Assembly: GCA_022701965.1 (NCBI GenBank) | Contig: JAKONL010000124.1 | Location: 1 to 12,035 of the forward strand | Length of the DNA stretch: 12,035 nt | Reading direction: 5' to 3' | Source: Burkholderiaceae bacterium | GTDB lineage: Bacteria; Pseudomonadota; Gammaproteobacteria; Burkholderiales; Burkholderiaceae | Shown here: one piece after another, positions 8,132 to 12,035 of the stretch | Layout of the letters: the number at the start of each line of letters is the position of its first letter | Position numbering within the stretch: the first letter of the stretch is position 1 | Notes under the pieces: generated by a model | What the model was told of the DNA's origin: nothing | Seen by the model: only the letters and a program-made list of their open reading frames with translations | The model's database searches: none | Translations under genes and position numbers: made by a program

Positions 8132-9196
8132 TCAGGTCCGCGCCGGATTGAGCCAGCGGTACATCGGCCCGACGATCAGCAGCACGGCGATGAGCCGGCA
8201 GACCTGGAACGCGGTCACGACCGGCACGCCCAGCTGCAGCACCTTGGCCGTGATCGACATCTCGGCGATGCCGCCCGGCGAGGTCCCGAGGATCATCACC
8301 GCCGGATGCAGGCCGGTCGCCCAGGCGAGCATCATCGCGACGCCGGCGCTCAGCAGCACCAGCGCGACGGTACCGATCGCCACGCTCAGCATCCAGCGCG
8401 GCGCCGTCTGCAGGAACTCGCGGCTGAAGCGAACGCCCAGGCTCACGGCGATGACCACCTGCGCCGCGTTCGACAGCCATGGCGGCACGGCCGACGGCGT
8501 CCAGCCGAAGGCCGTGAGGCCGATCGACACCACCAGCGGCCCGATGAAGAACGGATTGGTGCGCCCGCCCGCGCGCATGGCGAGCGCACCGGCACCGGTG
8601 GCGAGCGCCAGCAGGCCGAAGCCGACGGCGTCGAACGACTTCGCGGAAGACCCGTTGACGTCCAGCCCGTGCCATCCGCTCCACTGCATCGCGAACGGCA
8701 CGGCGATGGTGACCATCATCAGGCGCAGGCTGTGCGCCGCCGCGACCAGGTCGGTGCGCGCGCCGACCCGCTCGGCCAGGAGCGTCATCTCCGAGGCGCC
8801 GCCGATCGCGCCGGAGAAGTAGGCGGTGGCCCGCAGGGTCCGCGCGGACAGCTGCGGCATGCGTGGCGCGTTGCGCCGCTCCAGCCAGCGGCCGTAGCCC
8901 CAGCCCGCCAGCAGCGCCCAGGCGATGGCCAGCACCATCGCCCACCAGACGCTCGCGACCAGCGTGACCACCTGCGGCGTGAAGTAGAGGCCGAGCGCGG
9001 CGCCGATGGTCCACTGGCCGAGGTTGCGCAACCGGGTCTCGCTCGCCGTCGGCGCGCCGGCGATGGACGCGATCGACACGGCCAGCAGCGGGCCGATCAT
9101 CCACGGCAGCGGCGTGTGAAGGACGACACAGAGAAAGGCCGCGGCCGTCGCGAACAGCAGGGTCGCCGCGACGCGGGTTCGGAAGCGCAATGACAT
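8132..9196 (-). CDS. AbrB-family integral membrane protein (formerly labelled ammonia monooxygenase-like)
   Basis: A 354-residue inner-membrane protein with about 9-10 hydrophobic segments. It belongs to the family of putative transporters named after E. coli AbrB, unrelated to the Bacillus transition-state regulator; the old ammonia monooxygenase label is unsupported. The two halves repeat each other. PWMIGPLL (31-38), QWTIGAALGLYF (61-72), GGASEMTLLA (132-141) and HSLRLMMV (155-162) recur as FFIGPLVV (216-223), QVVIAVSLGVRF (246-257), GGIAEMSITA (308-317) and QVCRLIAVL (331-339). Such duplication suggests two bundles packed as in secondary transporters. The substrate is unknown. The ATG at 9196 lacks a clear Shine-Dalgarno. 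It is divergent from the ChaN-like gene with about 60 bp between them and convergent with the DUF3567 gene. Confidence 0.88.
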   Translation of the reverse strand: MSLRFRTRVAATLLFATAAAFLCVVLHTPLPWMIGPLLAVSIASIAGAPTASETRLRNLGQWTIGAALGLYFTPQVVTLVASVWWAMVLAIAWALLAGWGYGRWLERRNAPRMPQLSARTLRATAYFSGAIGGASEMTLLAERVGARTDLVAAAHSLRLMMVTIAVPFAMQWSGWHGLDVNGSSAKSFDAVGFGLLALATGAGALAMRAGGRTNPFFIGPLVVSIGLTAFGWTPSAVPPWLSNAAQVVIAVSLGVRFSREFLQTAPRWMLSVAIGTVALVLLSAGVAMMLAWATGLHPAVMILGTSPGGIAEMSITAKVLQLGVPVVTAFQVCRLIAVLLIVGPMYRWLNPART

Positions 9197-9245
9197 CGAA
9201 GAGGAATCTGGAGAAACGCGGTCGCGCCGACGGCGCCGCGCCGAA

Positions 9246-9251
9246 TAGTAT
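9246..9251 (+). promoter_or_regulatory. Candidate -10 box immediately before the ChaN-like gene
   Basis: TAGTAT matches the -10 consensus at four of six positions and ends 7 nt before ATG 9259. Transcription from it would begin at or near the start codon, which has no Shine-Dalgarno. No -35 match is seen. Confidence 0.35.
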
Positions 9252-9258
9252 CGGCTGC

Positions 9259-10086
9259 ATGAACCATTGCCCCGCCCTGTCCGCCTCCGTCCCCTGGCTC
9301 ACCGCGGTGGTCGCGGCCCTCGCGCTGGCGGGCTGCGCGTCAGCGCCGGCATCGCTCGACGCGCGCCTCGCCCGCCTGCTGCCGGCGGACGTGCTGCTCG
9401 TCGGGGAGCAGCACGACGCGGCGGAGCATCAGCGGCTCGAACGCGAGATCGTCCAGACGCTGGCCGCGCGCGGGCAACTGGCGGCGCTCGCCGTCGAGAT
9501 GGCCGAATCCACCGGCGACACCGCGGGGCTTCCGTCGATCGCCAACGAAACGCAGGTCCGCGCCGCGCTGCGCTGGAACGACGATGCCTGGCCCTGGAGC
9601 AGCTACGGCCCGGTCGTGATGGCCGCGGTGAAGGCCGGGGTACCGGTGGTGGGCGCCAACCTGCCGATGGCCCGCATGAAGGACGCGATGGCCGACGTGT
9701 CGCTCGATGCGCAGCTGCCGGCAGCAGCCATTCAGGCGCAGCGCGACGCCATCCGCGACGGCCACTGCGGGCTGCTGCCGGCGTCGCAGATCGGCCCGAT
9801 GACGCGCATCCAGATCGCGCGCGACCGCGAGATGGCACGGATGCTGTCCGGAGCGCGCGTCGCGGGCCGGACGGTCGTGCTGGTGTCGGGCGCCGGCCAC
9901 ACGTCGCCGGCGCTGGGTGTACCGCAGCACCTGCCGACCGATGCGCGCGTGCGCACCCTCAGGCTGGATGCCGGTTCGGACGACGCGAAGGCCGGCTTCG
10001 ACGCGGTGTGGCCGACCGAGCCCGCGCCGGCCAGGGATCACTGCGCCGAACTGCGACAAACCCTGCGCAAACCCGGCCAAGGCTGA
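9259..10086 (+). CDS. ChaN-family lipoprotein (Cofac_haem_bdg domain)
   Basis: A 275-residue predicted lipoprotein. The hydrophobic segment at 11-25 ends in the lipobox LAGC, with the lipidated Cys at 26. The mature chain begins ASAPASLD. The domain starts with DVLLVGEQHDAAEHQRLE (44-61), has ALAVEM at 76-81 and the late VSGAGHTSPALGVP (209-222), matching the ChaN/haem-binding uptake family of Tiki-like fold. GEQHD and GAGH supply conserved His residues at 52 and 214. Family members have been linked to haem or iron acquisition; no receptor or uptake genes stand nearby, so that role is inference. The start at 9259 puts the lipobox at a normal distance. An in-frame ATG at 9190 would add 23 residues and overlap the divergent AbrB-family gene. 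With the chosen start the n-region has no Lys or Arg, which is unusual. Confidence 0.82.
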   Translation: MNHCPALSASVPWLTAVVAALALAGCASAPASLDARLARLLPADVLLVGEQHDAAEHQRLEREIVQTLAARGQLAALAVEMAESTGDTAGLPSIANETQVRAALRWNDDAWPWSSYGPVVMAAVKAGVPVVGANLPMARMKDAMADVSLDAQLPAAAIQAQRDAIRDGHCGLLPASQIGPMTRIQIARDREMARMLSGARVAGRTVVLVSGAGHTSPALGVPQHLPTDARVRTLRLDAGSDDAKAGFDAVWPTEPAPARDHCAELRQTLRKPGQG

Positions 10087-10102
10087 GCCGGGCCGCGGGC
10101 AC

Positions 10103-11437
10103 TCAGGCGGCGCGCCCGATCGCGTCGGCCAGCGTGTTGACCAGCGTGTCGATGTGCGACTTCTCGACGATGTAGGGCGGCGCGATCACCACCACGTCGC
10201 CGGCCGGACGCACCAGAGCGCCCTTGTGGAAGCAGTCCACGAAGATGTCGTAGGCGCGCTTGCCCGGCGAGCCGGCGATCGGCGCGAACTCCACGGCCGC
10301 CGCGAGACCGAGGCTGCGGATGCCGACCACGTTCGGCATTCCCTTGAATGTGCTGTGGAAGGCATCGCCCAGCACCGGACCCATCTCGGCGGCGCGCGCG
10401 AACAGGCCTTCGTTCTCGAACAGGTCCAGGGTGGCGACGGCGGCAGCGCAGGCCACCGGATGACCCGAATAGGTGTAGCCGTGGAAGAACTCGACCACGT
10501 GCTCGGGCGCGTCGGTCTTCATCATGGTGTCGTAGAGCCTGTCGCGGCAGATCACGCCGCCCATCGGGATCAGCCCGTTGGTCACGCACTTGGCGAAGTT
10601 CAGCATGTCGGGCACGACGCCGTAGTAGTCGGCCGCGAAATTGGTGCCCATGCGGCCGAAGCCGGTAATGACCTCGTCGAAGATCAGCAGGATGCCGTGC
10701 CGGTCGCAGATCTCGCGCAGGCGCTTGAGGTAGCCCTGGGGCGGCACGTACCAGCCGGCCGACCCGGCGATCGGCTCGACGATGATCGCCGCCACGTTGC
10801 TCGGGTCGTGCAGCGGCAGGATGCGCTGTTCGAGTTCGAGCAGCGGGTCCTCGGCCCAGACCGGCTCCTGGTTATGGATATAGGCATGGTTCGCCGGGTC
10901 GTGGATGAAGCGCATGTGGTCCACGCGCGGCAGGAAGGCCGAGCCGAACGCCTTGCGGTTGCCGGGAATGCCGCCGACCGACATGCCGCCGAAACCGACG
11001 CCGTGGTAGCCCTTCTCGCGGCCGATGAAGACGTTGCGGTGCCCCTCGCCGCGCGCGCGGTGGTAGGCCAGCGCCACCTTGAGCGAGGTGTCGGCGGCCT
11101 CGCTGCCCGAGTTGCAGAACAGCACCCGGTTGAGGTCGCCCGGCGCGAGCGCTGCAATGCGGGAAGCCGCTTCGAACGCGCGGTCGTTGCTGACCTGGAA
11201 GGCGGTGGCGTAGTCGAGCGTGTCGAGCTGCTTCTTGATGGCCTCGTTGATCGGCCTGCGATTGTGGCCGGCGCCCACGCACCAGAGCGAGGAGATGCCA
11301 TCGACGACGGTGCGGCCGTCGTGCGTCCTGAACTCCATGCCGTCGGCGCCGACGAAGACCCGCGGGTCCTTGCGGAAGGCGCGGTTGGGGGTGAAGGGCA
11401 ACCACTGGTTGTCCATGTTGAAATCGTTGAAGGCCAT
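10103..11437 (-). CDS. Class III omega-aminotransferase (beta-alanine:pyruvate transaminase-like)
   Basis: A 444-residue PLP enzyme that moves an amino group from an omega-amino acid or amine to a keto acid such as pyruvate. NSGSEAADTSLK (109-120) binds the cofactor phosphate. GYHG (143-146) stacks on the ring. IFDEVITGFGR (252-262) supplies Asp254 for the pyridine nitrogen. Lys283 in NFAKCVTNG is the Schiff-base lysine, and Thr322 in YTYSGHP contacts the phosphate of the other subunit. VRPAGDVVVIAPPY carries Arg410, in the place of the substrate-carboxylate Arg of omega-transaminases. VEPIAGSAGWYVPPQGYLKR is close to beta-alanine:pyruvate enzymes, but substrate choice in this class cannot be fixed from sequence. 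The ATG at 11437 is chosen over an upstream in-frame start at 11503 because TGGAG lies 8 nt before it. It converges on the ChaN-like gene (16 nt gap) and is divergent from purU. Confidence 0.92.
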   Translation of the reverse strand: MAFNDFNMDNQWLPFTPNRAFRKDPRVFVGADGMEFRTHDGRTVVDGISSLWCVGAGHNRRPINEAIKKQLDTLDYATAFQVSNDRAFEAASRIAALAPGDLNRVLFCNSGSEAADTSLKVALAYHRARGEGHRNVFIGREKGYHGVGFGGMSVGGIPGNRKAFGSAFLPRVDHMRFIHDPANHAYIHNQEPVWAEDPLLELEQRILPLHDPSNVAAIIVEPIAGSAGWYVPPQGYLKRLREICDRHGILLIFDEVITGFGRMGTNFAADYYGVVPDMLNFAKCVTNGLIPMGGVICRDRLYDTMMKTDAPEHVVEFFHGYTYSGHPVACAAAVATLDLFENEGLFARAAEMGPVLGDAFHSTFKGMPNVVGIRSLGLAAAVEFAPIAGSPGKRAYDIFVDCFHKGALVRPAGDVVVIAPPYIVEKSHIDTLVNTLADAIGRAA

Positions 11438-11445
11438 GCTCGGAT

Positions 11446-11450
11446 CTCCA
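11446..11450 (-). promoter_or_regulatory. Shine-Dalgarno deciding the aminotransferase start
   Basis: TGGAG on the minus strand, 8 nt before ATG 11437. It rules against the 22-residue longer frame starting at 11503. Confidence 0.65.
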
Positions 11451-11498
11451 CAGGGAAAAACGGCGATTCTGGCACCGCGCCGACGAACGACGGCCTGC

Positions 11499-11504
11499 GA
11501 CAAT
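11499..11504 (+). promoter_or_regulatory. Candidate -10 box for purU
   Basis: GACAAT ends 10 nt before ATG 11515, so a transcript from it would have a leader of only about 3-5 nt. There is no -35 match at the expected place and no Shine-Dalgarno before purU. Confidence 0.4.
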
Positions 11505-11514
11505 CGGCGCCCTT

Positions 11515-12035
11515 ATGACCTCCGCCTACATCCTGACCCTCTCCTGCCCCGACCGGACCGGCATCGTGCATGCCGTCTCCGGCTTCCTGCTCGAACGCGG
11601 CGGCAACATCGAGGAAGCAGCGCAGTACAACGACCACGGCACCGGCCTGTTCTTCATGCGGGTGCGCTTCGCCTGCGACGCCCACGGCCATGCCGAACTC
11701 TGCGCGCAGATGGCCGAGCTCGGCCAGTCCTTCGGCATGCAGTGGAAGCTGCACGACGCCGCGCAGCCGATGAAGACCGTGATCATGGTCAGCAGGGACG
11801 GCCATTGCCTCAACGACCTGCTGTTCCGCTGGAAGAGCGGGCTGCTGGCCATCGACGTGCGCGCCATCGTGTCGAACCACCGCGACTTCTACCAGCTCGC
11901 CGCGAGCTACAACGTGCCGTTCCACCACATCCCGGTGACCGCGCAGACCAAGCCGCAGGCCGAGGCGAAGCAGCTGGAGATCGTCGAGGCCGAGGGCGCC
12001 GAGCTGGTCGTGCTCGCGCGCTACATGCAGGTGCT
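11515..12035 (+). CDS. purU: Formyltetrahydrofolate deformylase, N-terminal 173 residues, cut by window edge
   Basis: This enzyme hydrolyses 10-formyltetrahydrofolate to formate and tetrahydrofolate, supplying formate and balancing the one-carbon pool. Residues 1-85 form the regulatory ACT domain, opening with YILTLSCPDRTGIVHAVSGF and then GGNIEEAAQYND. The formyltransferase-type catalytic domain follows at about 87: KTVIMVSRDGHCLNDLLFRW, AIVSNHRD (117-124) and PFHHIPV (135-141), ending at ARYMQV. The family is about 280-290 residues, so roughly 110 residues, including the catalytic Asn-His-Asp region, lie beyond base 12035. The visible part has no lesion. The ATG at 11515 matches the family start. 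It is divergent from the aminotransferase with 77 bp between, and is preceded closely by the GACAAT box. Confidence 0.95.
   Translation, partial: MTSAYILTLSCPDRTGIVHAVSGFLLERGGNIEEAAQYNDHGTGLFFMRVRFACDAHGHAELCAQMAELGQSFGMQWKLHDAAQPMKTVIMVSRDGHCLNDLLFRWKSGLLAIDVRAIVSNHRDFYQLAASYNVPFHHIPVTAQTKPQAEAKQLEIVEAEGAELVVLARYMQV

Noticed and set aside
10083..10106. CTGAG/CTCAG inverted repeat between the ChaN-like gene and the aminotransferase
   Set aside because: The arms are mainly the two convergent TGA stop codons with their flanking bases; there is no T-run and the stem is only 5 bp.
9917..11518. 533-codon plus-strand open frame covering the aminotransferase gene
   Set aside because: It is antisense to a class III aminotransferase with all cofactor motifs. 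Its translation is rich in Arg, His, Ala and Val with no family motif, as expected from the opposite strand of GC-rich coding DNA.

Overview
The window reads as an ordinary, gene-dense piece of a high-GC betaproteobacterial chromosome, most likely a Burkholderiales member of the Comamonadaceae type (Variovorax/Acidovorax-like). That placement is inferred from the gene set: a PhaM-type PHB granule protein, a Bug/TctC substrate-binding protein, DUF3108 and DUF3567 proteins, an AbrB-family membrane protein and a ChaN-like lipoprotein, all with strongly G/C-ending codons. I see no insertion sequence, integrase, tRNA, rRNA or CRISPR array. No gene-free stretch exceeds about 100 bp.

Layout. From 3507 leftwards to base 1, four genes lie on the minus strand with short or overlapping junctions: phaM (PHB granule/segregation regulator), a stand-alone FIST sensor-domain protein, proline iminopeptidase (its GTG start overlaps the FIST stop) and the N-terminal part of an LplT-like MFS transporter cut by the window edge. 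From 3599 to 4400 on the plus strand is a broken gene for a secreted YwqK/MORN-type protein, carrying an in-frame amber codon and a downstream frameshift. Convergent to it, 6476 to 4417 on the minus strand, is a two-gene unit of a fumarylacetoacetate hydrolase-family enzyme followed by a Bug-type periplasmic binding protein, which suggests uptake and cleavage of an organic acid.

Divergent from that unit, on the plus strand, are a DUF3108 protein with a TonB-like membrane anchor and proline-rich linker, and then a small DUF3567 protein. The intergenic region between the two groups holds an 11-bp inverted repeat. From 9196 to 8132 (minus) is an AbrB-family membrane protein with a visible internal duplication. 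It is divergent from a ChaN-like lipoprotein (9259-10086, plus). Finally a class III omega-aminotransferase (minus, 11437-10103) is divergent from purU (plus, truncated at the right edge).

How the genes relate. The window looks like several independent small transcription units, not one pathway. The clearest functional pairings are FAH hydrolase with Bug protein (catabolism plus uptake) and FIST with proline iminopeptidase (translationally coupled sensor and peptidase). I did not find a convincing undescribed defence or mobile system. The most useful points are the doubly broken YwqK gene, the FIST-Pip coupling, the intergenic inverted repeat, and -10-like boxes placed so close to start codons that leaderless or near-leaderless transcripts are plausible.
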